Shown here: in pieces, positions 36,339 through 45,177 of the stretch
Layout: every line of letters starts with the position of its first letter
Numbering within the stretch: the stretch's first letter is position 1
Source of the DNA: Mixta sp031457955
GTDB taxonomy: Bacteria > Pseudomonadota > Gammaproteobacteria > Enterobacterales > Enterobacteriaceae
Reading direction: 5' to 3'
DNA length: 64,000 nt
Assembly (NCBI RefSeq): GCF_031457955.1
Contig: NZ_JAVDXN010000004.1
Span: forward strand, 186,001 to 250,000
The notes under the pieces: model-generated
The model's database searches: none
The model's input: only the letters and a program-made list of their open reading frames with translations
Told to the model about the DNA's origin: nothing
Program-made: the position numbers and the translations under genes

Positions 36339-39300
36339 TTAAGCGGGATGCTGCAGCAGCAACGCTTCCAGATGAGGCGCGGCGGGCGGCGTATACGGCG
36401 CAATATCCAAATCGCTACGCGCAGCCGTTGCCCAAAGATTGTCGGCTGCCGCCGGTAAGGCCGCCGTTGCCGTTGCTGTTTCCAGCGCCGGGCTCTCGTT
36501 ATTTTCTGTGGCCTCCAGCAACGCGGCGATCGACTCCTGCCCGCCGCTTAATCCCAACGCGTCCCACGCGTCGTCAGCTTGTCCGGTAGCGAACGTCACC
36601 ACCGTTTCATTGGCAATCGACCATTCCCCGGCGTCGGGATCGTTAAAATAGATGCCCGCCTGTAACAGGTGATCGCCGTCGGCGATATCCGCCAGCTCCC
36701 CGGCGGGAACGGCGATTTTCCAGTGACCGCTGCTGTCGGTGGTGGTTTCCCAACGCAGATCGTCCAGCGTGACTACCACCTGCTGATCGGTCCAGAAATA
36801 GCGGGTGGTGCCGCTGATCACCAGCGTATCGTCCACTTCGTTTTGGTCGATAACGTTGTCATCCAGCGGATTGATCACCATCTGCGGCGTATAGGCGCTG
36901 CTGCCGTCATCTTCAGTGAATTCCAGTTCCCGGGCGGTAACCACATTATGCTGGCCTGGCTCACCCAGCGTGACCTTGACGATTTGTGTGTCATAACTGT
37001 TCAGCTGGCGCATATCTTCAGCAGGAATCGTCAGACTCCAGCGCGGATTGCCCGCCTCGCCGGTCAGTTCCGTTTGATAATGTTTGTTGTGAAATTCAAC
37101 GTCTACGCGCGTGCCCAACGGCGTGATGCTGGCGTCCAGCACGCCGCCGCTGAGGTTAAGCCCATCATCGAACGCCACGAAAGAATTAATCAGGTTTTGA
37201 CCGTCCACCACATCCAGCGTGGCGCCAAATAACGGCGCTTCTGGAGCGTTATTGACCGTTAAGGTGGTGCTGTCGCTTAGCTCGCCCCAGCGTACCTGCA
37301 ACGGTATCTGGCCTTCCGGCAGTTCGCGGATCGCCTGATCCGGTATCCAGACCATCCAGCTGCCGTTGGTCACCTGCGCGTTCCAGCTTTTGCCGTTTAG
37401 CGTCACGCTAATATTGCTCACATCGTTGCCGGTAAAGGTACCGGTAACCAGATAGTCAGGCCCAAGGGCATCAGAGCGGGTAATGACATCATCGCCCCAG
37501 ACCGGATCGAGCCTCACGTAATTGCCCTCCGGCGGCACCGCCGGGTCAAGGTTAATCAGTACCGTATCGCTGGCACCGTCGCCGTTGGCATGGTTGCGCA
37601 CCGAAGCTTCAAAAATCACGCCGCCGACGCTGAGGTCAGGCACGTTATCGGCCGGAATGGTGACCTGCCACTGGCCCTGATGCACTTCGCCGGTCCAGGC
37701 CCAGTCGCCCGCCTGCAGCCAGACTTCGCTGCCATCGGCCACGTTGGTTGCGCTACCGCTGACCGTCAGGCCATTGAGCTGATCCAGCGTCAGGCGGCCA
37801 TAATCCTCCAGCGAATCGATGGTCAGGGCAGCGACATTTTCCGTGTCGCTGCCCGCGCCAATGGTAATCCAGTAACCGTCGGGAAGCGGCGGGCTACCGG
37901 GGTTGCTCCACTGATCGTCGCCTGGAAGCGTGACTTCTATACGCACCTCGCCCGCCGGTAACGCGTTGAGCTGATCGGCGGGGATGGCGGCGCGCCACTC
38001 ACCGTTTTGATCGATATGACCGATAAAGACAAAGCCCGGTAGCGCATCGGGAAAGCGCAGCTCAATGCTTTGCCCGTCCGGCACATTCAGGCTATCGCCG
38101 GTAATAATCAGATCCGTCTGTTTTTCACGCGCGCCAATAATGTCATCGCCTGAAACGGGATTAATCACCACCTGGGTATCATTGCCGGTGTCGATACCGC
38201 TGTAATAGACGGTTTTGCTGAGTTCACCGGTCTCGCCCCGCTCATTGGTGATGCTTAACACCAGCGGCACCGCACCGGGCGTTTGCGTCAGCAGATCGTT
38301 CGGCGCGACAGGCAGTCGCCATTCTCCGTTTTCATCCACGCGCGCCTGATAATGCAGATCGCCAAACGTGACGTTCAGGTAGCTGCCTGCCGCCACGTTG
38401 GTGACTTTCCCGGACAACACCGCCGTTAACATGCTCCACTCAAGATCTACCGCGCTGTAATTATCGTAAGGCGCATCCAGGGTGATATAGGGCATGGTTA
38501 GGGATTCACCAACGGTAAACTCACGCACCGCGGTGGCGGTTTCATGTAAATCTCTTACCGAGGCGAGCAGTGTGGCGGAGCCGTTTTGCAGCGGGGCCAG
38601 ATCTTCTGCCGGGATCTCTACCTGCCAGCGGTTGTTTTTTACCGTAGCCGCATAGATATCGTCGCCCAGCTGCACCCAGATCTCTTTACCGCTGGCCACG
38701 TTGGCGGTGGTGCCGCTGACCATCAGGCTGCTTTGCTGCTCCGTCGCCGTCAGTAAATCATCACCAGAAATGCTGTTGATAGCGATTTCGGCCGCATAAG
38801 CGGTGCCTTTATCTTTCGTGACGTTAAAGGTGCGGTCAACGGAGGTTATCGAGCCATCGTATTCGCCGGGCACCTGAACGTTAATCGTGTGCTCGCCGGG
38901 CGTCAGCGCCTTTATCTCCTCCGAGGTCAGGGTTACGCTCCAGGTGCCGTTGGCATCCACCGGCACCTGCCAGCTTTTCCCCTCCAGCGTGACGGTAACC
39001 AGCGCGCCATCTGGCGCATTGTCCACCAGACCAGAGATCACCTGGCCGTTCATTTTTTCCCGGCCAATAATTTCATCGTTGCCAGCAATAGGGTTAATAC
39101 CGATGCCCGCCGAGCGCCCGTCGAACATATCAAAAACGGTAACCTGACGGATTTCCTCGCTGGACTGGCCCTGGTTATTGGTGACGCTGACCACCAGGTC
39201 ATGCGCGTCACCGGTATCACTCGCCATACGGGTAATGGTTGATGGCGGCAGCGGGATGCTCCATTCGCCGTTTCTGTCTACCAGCCCCTGCCAGGACTGG

Positions 39301-39494
39301 CCGTTAAGGGTAACCTGGACATAATTGCCGCTCTCTACATTGCGCGCGGTGCCAGAAAGCGTAACGGCGGCGTAATAATAAGCGGGCGTGTCGGCGGTAA
39401 AGCCATCGCCGAACAGCGGATTAACCGTGAGAGAAGGGGGTTTAGTGTCAGAGGGTTCGTAGCCATAGTCACTAGCGGAAGCTTTTTTGCTCAT
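36339..39494 (-). CDS. large Ig-like repeat protein, adhesin-like
   Basis: A 1051-residue protein of about nine tandem bacterial Ig-like domains (roughly residues 20-970), each near 100 residues with recurring SGxxxNVxxGxxVxVTLNG, NGxWxxxIPA and INPxxGDDxI...E motifs as in BapA/LapA-type adhesins. Domains 1-3 (20-330) resemble domains 4-6 (335-650) in order, so a three-domain unit seems duplicated. There is no Sec signal, membrane anchor or Ca-binding RTX array. The C-terminus (about 975-1051) is Ala/Pro-rich. No type I secretion genes are adjacent. It may be a surface protein exported by an unlinked system; this is inference. Confidence 0.75.
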   Translation of the reverse strand: MSKKASASDYGYEPSDTKPPSLTVNPLFGDGFTADTPAYYYAAVTLSGTARNVESGNYVQVTLNGQSWQGLVDRNGEWSIPLPPSTITRMASDTGDAHDLVVSVTNNQGQSSEEIRQVTVFDMFDGRSAGIGINPIAGNDEIIGREKMNGQVISGLVDNAPDGALVTVTLEGKSWQVPVDANGTWSVTLTSEEIKALTPGEHTINVQVPGEYDGSITSVDRTFNVTKDKGTAYAAEIAINSISGDDLLTATEQQSSLMVSGTTANVASGKEIWVQLGDDIYAATVKNNRWQVEIPAEDLAPLQNGSATLLASVRDLHETATAVREFTVGESLTMPYITLDAPYDNYSAVDLEWSMLTAVLSGKVTNVAAGSYLNVTFGDLHYQARVDENGEWRLPVAPNDLLTQTPGAVPLVLSITNERGETGELSKTVYYSGIDTGNDTQVVINPVSGDDIIGAREKQTDLIITGDSLNVPDGQSIELRFPDALPGFVFIGHIDQNGEWRAAIPADQLNALPAGEVRIEVTLPGDDQWSNPGSPPLPDGYWITIGAGSDTENVAALTIDSLEDYGRLTLDQLNGLTVSGSATNVADGSEVWLQAGDWAWTGEVHQGQWQVTIPADNVPDLSVGGVIFEASVRNHANGDGASDTVLINLDPAVPPEGNYVRLDPVWGDDVITRSDALGPDYLVTGTFTGNDVSNISVTLNGKSWNAQVTNGSWMVWIPDQAIRELPEGQIPLQVRWGELSDSTTLTVNNAPEAPLFGATLDVVDGQNLINSFVAFDDGLNLSGGVLDASITPLGTRVDVEFHNKHYQTELTGEAGNPRWSLTIPAEDMRQLNSYDTQIVKVTLGEPGQHNVVTARELEFTEDDGSSAYTPQMVINPLDDNVIDQNEVDDTLVISGTTRYFWTDQQVVVTLDDLRWETTTDSSGHWKIAVPAGELADIADGDHLLQAGIYFNDPDAGEWSIANETVVTFATGQADDAWDALGLSGGQESIAALLEATENNESPALETATATAALPAAADNLWATAARSDLDIAPYTPPAAPHLEALLLQHPA

Positions 39495-39770
39495 GATTAT
39501 CGTCTCGTATGCAGGGTTGAGGTTGGACGAGCGATACCAGATATAATCAAGCGCTTTGCGGCAAGCACGCTATTTTTAGTGGCATAAGCGGCTGATATAT
39601 GGGCTTAAGTCAAAAAATAATTCCGTGAATAATCGGATGTCACCTGCGTCATTGATTGTTTTATCGCCAGAAAAAGGGAGGTGCTCTATTTTTCCCTGGC
39701 ATCAATAACGCAGCGTGATTATCAGAATTGCCTTAGCTGGATTATGGCTTATGCCAGCGTAGCGGCTCGC

Positions 39771-40355
39771 TTATAACGCATATTTTGCCGCCTGACGCAT
39801 AAACCAGGCTTCCGGCACGTTGTAGGGCTTTGCGCGCAGTTGCGCCATGCCCTGCGCAATAGTGGTTTGCGCCTGCTGCCAAAGCGTGGCGTCGCCCTGC
39901 TGTAACAGGCCAATCTGCACCTGCTTTTCCACCAGATAGATGCGGGCGAAATGCGGGTCGTACTGCACGATGGCGCGCGTATTATCGATAATATCCGCCA
40001 GCTTAATGGTCTGCGCGTCCGGCGCGGCAGAGGCGGTATGACGAAAATGCGCCACTTTACGCGCCGTGCGGTTTTTGGCCTGCGGCTGCTTTTTATCGGT
40101 TAGCATGGCGACCAGTTCGGCAACGTCAGGCCCAAACTGCTGCCTGATATCTTCCAGCGTGGTGCCGGTATCTTCCACGGTGTCATGCAGCCAGGCGGCG
40201 GCCAGCATATGTTCATTACCTGTCACGCTGCGTACCAGCTCCACGACCGCGGCAGGATGAACAATATAAGGCTCATCGGTATATTTGCGCCGTTGCCCGG
40301 CAGCAGCATGAACCTCGGTGGCATAGCGCCTTGCCTGTTCTTCCAGTGATTGCAT
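39771..40355 (-). CDS. HD-domain phosphohydrolase, small alarmone hydrolase-like
   Basis: A 194-residue metal-dependent HD protein resembling the hydrolase domain of SpoT/RelA. Motifs include RKYTDEPYIVHPAAVVELV, the HD motif in AAAWLHDTVEDTGTT and a later KLADIIDNTRAI. Such stand-alone proteins can hydrolyse (p)ppGpp, but the substrate here is not proven. The start was set at 40353-40355, after a strong GGGGAGG site; the upstream extension overlaps the ohrR promoter. It is divergent from ohrR. Confidence 0.8.
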   Translation of the reverse strand: MQSLEEQARRYATEVHAAAGQRRKYTDEPYIVHPAAVVELVRSVTGNEHMLAAAWLHDTVEDTGTTLEDIRQQFGPDVAELVAMLTDKKQPQAKNRTARKVAHFRHTASAAPDAQTIKLADIIDNTRAIVQYDPHFARIYLVEKQVQIGLLQQGDATLWQQAQTTIAQGMAQLRAKPYNVPEAWFMRQAAKYAL

Positions 40356-40404
40356 GTTTACCTCCCCTGGCGGATTTAAATATCGCTTGCAATTATGTAG
40401 CGCG

Positions 40405-40416
40405 CAATTTAAATTG
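40405..40416. promoter_or_regulatory. candidate OhrR operator at ohrR
   Basis: CAATTTAAATTG is a perfect 12-bp palindrome matching the core of OhrR boxes (CAATT/AATTG), 6 bp before the ohrR ATG and within the ohrR/HD divergent region. Confidence 0.6.
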
Positions 40417-40422
40417 TCACGC

Positions 40423-40881
40423 ATGAGTACACATCAAGATGACAAAAAAGCTTTGAGTGCGCCACTGTCGTTGGATAGCCAACTCTGTTTCGCGCTCTAT
40501 TCCGCGAATCTGGCGATGCACAAGCTTTACCGACAGCTGCTGACGCAGCTCGATATCACCTATCCACAATATCTGGTGATGCTGGTGCTGTGGGAACGCG
40601 ATGATGTGACGGTGTCCGATATCGGCGAACGTCTGTTTCTCGATTCCGCGACATTGACGCCGTTGCTAAAACGGCTGGAAGCGGCCGGACTGGTTTTGCG
40701 CCAGCGCTCGCGTCAGGATGAACGGCAGGTAGTGGTGACGCTCACCGAGCAGGGACGGGCGCTACGGGAAAAAGCCCTGAGCATTCCTGAGGCGGTGTTC
40801 TGTGCTGCGGAGTGCGATGTCGCCACGCTACAGGATATGAAAACGCAGCTGAACAGGTTACGCGATAACCTTATCCGTTAG
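40423..40881 (+). CDS. ohrR: OhrR, organic peroxide-sensing MarR-family repressor
   Basis: A 152-residue MarR-family regulator that senses organic hydroperoxides through a conserved N-terminal cysteine, seen in LDSQLCFALYSANLAM. The winged-helix DNA-binding region includes VSDIGERLFLDSATLTPLLKRLE. The downstream target ohr lies 114 bp away on the same strand. The start was set at the ATG at 40423, which gives the family N-terminus. No good ribosome site precedes it, so the message may be leaderless or weakly translated. Confidence 0.92.
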   Translation: MSTHQDDKKALSAPLSLDSQLCFALYSANLAMHKLYRQLLTQLDITYPQYLVMLVLWERDDVTVSDIGERLFLDSATLTPLLKRLEAAGLVLRQRSRQDERQVVVTLTEQGRALREKALSIPEAVFCAAECDVATLQDMKTQLNRLRDNLIR

Positions 40882-40955
40882 CGTTGCACGCTTCAGTGGC
40901 TGGCAAAGGCGGCTGAAGCAACTAAGATCTATCATGCCGGGTTAATTAAATAGCC

Positions 40956-40970
40956 CGCGATTTAATCGCG
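40956..40970. promoter_or_regulatory. candidate operator upstream of ohr
   Basis: CGCGATT-T-AATCGCG is a perfect 15-nt palindrome 25 bp before the ohr ATG. It is the natural place for OhrR repression of ohr, although it matches the ohrR-proximal palindrome only in the central AT part. Confidence 0.5.
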
Positions 40971-40995
40971 AATAAACCAACTAAAGGGGTCACCT

Positions 40996-41424
40996 ATGTC
41001 ATTAGAAAAAGTCATCTATCGGGCAAAAGCAAAAGCCACGGGCGGACGTGATGGTCGCGCTACCTCTTCTGACGGCGTGCTGGACGTGAAACTGGGCGTA
41101 CCGAAAGAGATGGGCGGCGCAGGCGGTGAAGCGACTAACCCGGAGCAGCTGTTTGCCGCCGGTTACTCAGCCTGTTTCCTGGGCGCCATGAAGTTTGTGG
41201 CCGCGCGCGATAAAATCGCGATGCCGAAAGAGGCTTTTATCGAAGGCGAAGTGGGCATCGGTCCGTTGCCGACCGGTTTCGGTATTGAAGCGACATTGAA
41301 TATCCATCTGCCGGAGATGGATCAGGCGGAAGCGCAGAAGCTGGTCGACGCGGCGCATATCGTTTGTCCTTACTCCAATGCTACCCGCGATAATATTGAT
41401 GTTACGCTGAACATCATCAACTGA
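40996..41424 (+). CDS. ohr: Ohr, organic hydroperoxide resistance peroxidase
   Basis: Thiol peroxidase of the OsmC/Ohr family that reduces organic hydroperoxides in the cytoplasm. The 142-residue protein has the two catalytic cysteines in GYSACFLGAM (Cys60) and HIVCPYSNATR, with the conserved catalytic Arg region in its N-terminal part. Expression is probably controlled by OhrR, encoded just upstream. A strong terminator follows. Confidence 0.95.
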   Translation: MSLEKVIYRAKAKATGGRDGRATSSDGVLDVKLGVPKEMGGAGGEATNPEQLFAAGYSACFLGAMKFVAARDKIAMPKEAFIEGEVGIGPLPTGFGIEATLNIHLPEMDQAEAQKLVDAAHIVCPYSNATRDNIDVTLNIIN

Positions 41425-41434
41425 TTACGGCTTT

Positions 41435-41466
41435 GCGAACGCGCCTTTTTGCGCGTTCGCCCTTTT
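41435..41466 (+). terminator. ohr terminator
   Basis: A 10-bp stem, GCGAACGCGC (41435-41444) with GCGCGTTCGC (41451-41460), then CCTTTTAT. The loop also contains Ts. Confidence 0.85.
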
Positions 41467-41713
41467 ATATTCCCTTTCTGCAGATTCACTAACGGTGCGC
41501 TTTCTCGTCACGATGGCGAAATTTCGCTGATCCAGTCGGCTAATTGTGCTTAACTACGCGCGCTTCACCGGAAAAGGCTCCGTTTTCCGCTCAGAAACTT
41601 CTTGTTCATCACTCAAAATGAATAATGCGATTACCGGTAAGAACTCTGGCGCATCGAAGCGGTCTGAAAAAGGCTCGTAAAGTAACTGTGTCGCCAGGAA
41701 TATAGAAGGTCGA

Positions 41714-43405
41714 ATGAATTATATAAAATCGCTTACTCAGCAAAAACTCTCTCTTTTGCTGTCGCTCTACATTGGCATTTTGCTGAATCTCCCCATATTT
41801 TATCGTCGCTTTGATCCTTTTCTCAGCAAATCTACTTTTTCTGACTGGCTTTCCGCGGTAGCAGAAGTCGTCGCTATTGTGCTGCTGACTTTTTTCCTGA
41901 TGCGTTTGTTGTCGCTGGGCGGAAAGCTGTTTTACCGCATTCTGGCTACTATGCTGGTGCTGATTTCCGTGGCCGCTGGCTACTACATGGCCTTTTTTAA
42001 TGTGGTCATTGGCTACGGCATTGTCGCTTCAGTCATGACCACCGATATCGATCTCTCTAAAGAGGTGGTGGGTTACCGGTTTATCGTATGGATGGTGCTG
42101 GTTAGCGCGCTGCCACTGTTGATGATTTGGCGTAACCGCCTGAGCCTGACGTTAATCGAACAGCTCAAAACGCCAGGCCAGCGGCTTAAACCCGTTGTCA
42201 TTATGTTGCTGGCCGTCGCGCTGGTCTGGCTGCCGATTCGCTATTTCGACAAGCTGCAAAAAGCGAACGAAGAGATCACGAATATTGATTTGCCCAGCTA
42301 CGGCGGCGTGGTCGCGCACTCCTATTTGCCGTCTAACTGGCTGTCGGCGCTGGGGCTGTTTGCCTGGACGCGTATCGATGAGACCGTTGACGGGCAAGAG
42401 CTATTCGATCCGGCGAAAAAATTCACCTATGTTGCGCCAGCAGGCATTGATGATACCTACGTGGTGTTTGTGATTGGCGAAACCACCCGTTGGGATCATA
42501 TGGGGCTGCTGGGCTACGAGCGCGACACCACGCCCAAACTCTCCCATGAAAAGAACGTCGTGGCTTTCCGCGGCGAGTCCTGCGATACCGCCACGAAGCT
42601 CTCGCTGCGCTGTATGTTTGTGCGCGAAGGCGGCACCATGGATAACCCTGGCCGCACGCTGAAAGAAGAGAACATCTTCGCGGTATTGAAATCGCTGGGC
42701 TTTAGCTCAGAGCTGTTCGCGATGCAGAGCGAAGTGTGGTTTTACGATAACACCCATGCCGACAACTTTGCCTTCCGTGAGCAGATTGGTTCAGAGCCGC
42801 GTAACCAGGGCAAACCGGTGGATGACATGCTGCTGATCCCGGAGCTGAAAGCCTCTCTCGATCGCCATCCGAACGGCAAACACTTGGTGGTGCTGCATAC
42901 TAAAGGGTCACATTACCTTTATTCCCAGCGTTATCCGCGCAGCTATGCGCGCTATACGCCGGAGTGTATGGGTGTGGACAATGAGTGCAGCAAAGCTCAG
43001 CTGATTAATGCATTTGATAACTCAGTACTTTATACCGATACCGTATTAGACAGCGTGTACGACCAACTACGCGATAAGAAAGCGATTGTGTTCTACGCCT
43101 CCGATCACGGGGAATCAATCAGCGATAACATGCATCTGCACGGTACGCCGCGCGAAATGGCGCCGCCGGAACAGTTCCGCGTGCCGATGATCGTCTGGGC
43201 ATCCGACCAATATCTGGCGGACCCGCACAACAAGCAGGCTTTTGAGCGTTTGCAGGCGCAGCAGCGTATCGGGAAAACCCATCGCCATGTCGAGTTCTTC
43301 GATACTATTCTTGGCTGTCTGGGCTATACCTCGCCGGATGGCGGTATCAAGGCGGCTAACAACTGGTGTCAGGCACCTGCGGCGGCCGCAACCAGCAAAA
43401 GTTAA
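41714..43405 (+). CDS. eptB: EptB, Kdo(2)-lipid A phosphoethanolamine 7''-transferase
   Basis: Inner-membrane enzyme adding phosphoethanolamine to the outer Kdo sugar of lipopolysaccharide. The 563-residue protein has five N-terminal membrane spans (about 10-200) and a periplasmic sulfatase-fold domain. The catalytic Thr is in VIGETTRWDHMG near residue 257, with metal-site regions KGSHY and ASDHGESI. It is colinear with E. coli EptB. It lies next to proK, as in E. coli. An AGAAGG ribosome site precedes the ATG. Confidence 0.95.
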   Translation: MNYIKSLTQQKLSLLLSLYIGILLNLPIFYRRFDPFLSKSTFSDWLSAVAEVVAIVLLTFFLMRLLSLGGKLFYRILATMLVLISVAAGYYMAFFNVVIGYGIVASVMTTDIDLSKEVVGYRFIVWMVLVSALPLLMIWRNRLSLTLIEQLKTPGQRLKPVVIMLLAVALVWLPIRYFDKLQKANEEITNIDLPSYGGVVAHSYLPSNWLSALGLFAWTRIDETVDGQELFDPAKKFTYVAPAGIDDTYVVFVIGETTRWDHMGLLGYERDTTPKLSHEKNVVAFRGESCDTATKLSLRCMFVREGGTMDNPGRTLKEENIFAVLKSLGFSSELFAMQSEVWFYDNTHADNFAFREQIGSEPRNQGKPVDDMLLIPELKASLDRHPNGKHLVVLHTKGSHYLYSQRYPRSYARYTPECMGVDNECSKAQLINAFDNSVLYTDTVLDSVYDQLRDKKAIVFYASDHGESISDNMHLHGTPREMAPPEQFRVPMIVWASDQYLADPHNKQAFERLQAQQRIGKTHRHVEFFDTILGCLGYTSPDGGIKAANNWCQAPAAAATSKS

Positions 43406-43472
43406 CCGGCAGGCGCATCCCGCCTGAGTGAATGCTTTTCATACAGTTAATGCGCGCTGTATAAAAAAGTCA

Positions 43473-43501
43473 TTGACGCCTGATGGCGACCTCAGTAAGA
43501 T
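43473..43501 (+). promoter_or_regulatory. proK promoter
   Basis: TTGACG (43473-43478) and TAAGAT (43496-43501) have a 17-bp spacer, followed by a GC-rich discriminator GCGCCCCC as in stringently controlled tRNA promoters. Confidence 0.75.
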
Positions 43502-43511
43502 GCGCCCCCAT

Positions 43512-43588
43512 CGGCGAGTAGCGCAGCCTGGTAGCGCAACACGTTCGGGACGTGTGGGTCGGAGGTTCAAATCCTCTCTCGCCGACCA
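43512..43588 (+). tRNA. proK: tRNA-Pro (anticodon CGG)
   Basis: A 77-nt cloverleaf with acceptor stem CGGCGAG/CTCGCCG, D arm, and anticodon loop TTCGGGA giving anticodon CGG at 43546-43548. The T arm is GGAGG-TTCAAAT-CCTCT, and the CCA end is encoded. It matches E. coli proK and lies between eptB and dppA, as in E. coli. The segment between proK and dppA is expanded here by an effector/immunity cassette. Confidence 0.97.
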
Positions 43589-43597
43589 AATCCCCAG

Positions 43598-43625
43598 CCC
43601 CAGTCAGCAATGACTGGGGTTTTTG
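43598..43625 (+). terminator. proK terminator
   Basis: CCCCAGTCA (43598-43606) pairs with TGACTGGGG (43611-43619), followed by a T run. Confidence 0.92.
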
Positions 43626-43782
43626 CGTTTCAGGCCCGCAGCAATCTTTATAAGACCTGGCTCAAAACCTCTGCTTTTTCTCTTCCGTCACGTTTCAGAT
43701 TTCCGCTCTCTGCGATAACGCCTTTCTGCCCCGCTGCGTTCACCATTTTTATCAACGGCGAACGGCACAGAAAAGGATTTCC

Positions 43783-44712
43783 ATGCGCAGAAAATACCAT
43801 GATCCCATGGTGCTGCATCCTGACCGTCTGTTTACATCGGTGGGAACCTGCGGCACCAATCAGGCCAGCGAAGTGAAAAAGCTACAGCGGATGGTGATGA
43901 ATGCCGGTTACCGGCTGGCTACCGGACGCCAGCTTTCTGTCGATGGCATCTGCGGTCAGCAGACGGTAGAAGCGATACGCTGGTATCAGCGCCTGCTTAA
44001 CCTTTCACCTTCCGGACTGGTTACGCCGCTTTCCGTTTACTTTATGGATGCGTTAACTGCGATGTCGCCTGATAACCAGTTGCATGAGGCCGGCGGTTTG
44101 TTGCGAGTAAGTCAGGGGCAGTTCACTTTTGATAACGAAGGGCGGGACTACCGCACCGTTGTGGTGCCTTTTCGCGCCGGGCCAACGCCCTGGTTTTCCC
44201 GCGTGCTGCACTGGCCTGGGGGCCATTCTGGCGTGACGTTAGGACGCGGCTTTGATATGAAAATGCGCAGCGCCGGAGAAATCTACAGCACGCTGCGTCA
44301 GGCTGGCCTGGAAGAGCATAAGGCGGTGATCTGCTCCCGCGCAACGGGCCTGAGCGGCAGGACAGCAGAGCAGTTTGTCACGGTGTTTGGTCCGATGATT
44401 GGCGAGATTACCCATCAGCAGCAGATACGGCTGTTTGACGTGATTTATCCCCAGTATGTTAGCCTGGCTAAAGGTTACTACTTTAGACATACAAAGAAGC
44501 TCCAGATTATCCCGGATGCTGTTAGCTGGGAGGCAATCGATTCAAAAATAAAAGATGTTTATATTGATATCGTTTATCAGGGTGTTGATGATATTACGCA
44601 GCTGGTAAAAGCTGTTGCCAGTAATGATAAAGATGAATTGAAAAAGCTTATAAAGAATACACCGCGTTATATGCAGTTTGAAAAGGAAAGAAAAAGAATA
44701 GGTTATTTATGA
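43783..44712 (+). CDS. putative antibacterial lysozyme-like effector (peptidoglycan-binding plus pesticin-type domain)
   Basis: A 309-residue protein without a signal peptide. Residues 28-90 form a peptidoglycan-binding-1-like domain (VDGICGQQTVEAIRWYQR). Residues from about 112 resemble the T4-lysozyme/pesticin fold: Glu119 in FDNEGRD, and Thr152 and Asp158 in GVTLGRGFDMK, with the Thr-Asp spacing of six seen in pesticin. Such proteins are known type VI secretion cargo that cleave peptidoglycan. The following gene, overlapping by 4 nt, encodes an LprI-like lysozyme inhibitor, which supports an effector/immunity pair. GC content falls toward the 3' end. An AAAAGGA ribosome site precedes the ATG. 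Confidence 0.75.
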   Translation: MRRKYHDPMVLHPDRLFTSVGTCGTNQASEVKKLQRMVMNAGYRLATGRQLSVDGICGQQTVEAIRWYQRLLNLSPSGLVTPLSVYFMDALTAMSPDNQLHEAGGLLRVSQGQFTFDNEGRDYRTVVVPFRAGPTPWFSRVLHWPGGHSGVTLGRGFDMKMRSAGEIYSTLRQAGLEEHKAVICSRATGLSGRTAEQFVTVFGPMIGEITHQQQIRLFDVIYPQYVSLAKGYYFRHTKKLQIIPDAVSWEAIDSKIKDVYIDIVYQGVDDITQLVKAVASNDKDELKKLIKNTPRYMQFEKERKRIGYL

Positions 44713-45170
44713 AAAAAATATATTTTATCTTTTCCCTGTGTCTCGTTTCATTTGTGTCGTTAGCTGAAAGTCCTGATACAGGTGAAGAAATTCAGTTTTG
44801 TTATGATGGCAGTAAAAGGGCAGAAAATTCTGTTACGCCTGCAGGTTGTATGGAGGCTAAACGTGAAGCCGCTGAAAAGGCGATGCAGTCTCAGTTAAAT
44901 AAGCTAAAAGAACATATCAGGAAAAATTTCGACGATCCTTACCATCTTAATGATGAAGATGGCGAAACTATCGCTCGGGTTTTTTTACAGCATCTAAGCG
45001 CTTCCCAGAACGCCTGGATAAAATCCAGGGACGATCTATGTCTGGCAGCGGTTAGTTTGATGGGAGAATGGGCAAGTAGCCGGAACGTTGCCATGAGCCA
45101 GTGTATTATCAATCTCAATAAAAGCAGGATTGATGAGCTGGAGAGCTACTTTTTAACAGGTAATAACTAG
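44709..45170 (+). CDS. LprI-family lysozyme inhibitor, putative immunity protein
   Basis: A 153-residue periplasmic protein with a signal peptide likely cleaved near residue 19-20 (VSLA-ES). It has a DUF1311/LprI-like domain with four cysteines (31, 47, 111, 132) and the motif NAWIKSRDDLC. Its start overlaps the stop of the lysozyme-like effector (ATGA), indicating translational coupling. The periplasm is where a peptidoglycan hydrolase must be neutralised. The specific inhibition is inferred. Confidence 0.78.
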   Translation: MKKIYFIFSLCLVSFVSLAESPDTGEEIQFCYDGSKRAENSVTPAGCMEAKREAAEKAMQSQLNKLKEHIRKNFDDPYHLNDEDGETIARVFLQHLSASQNAWIKSRDDLCLAAVSLMGEWASSRNVAMSQCIINLNKSRIDELESYFLTGNN

Positions 45171-45177
45171 TATATAA

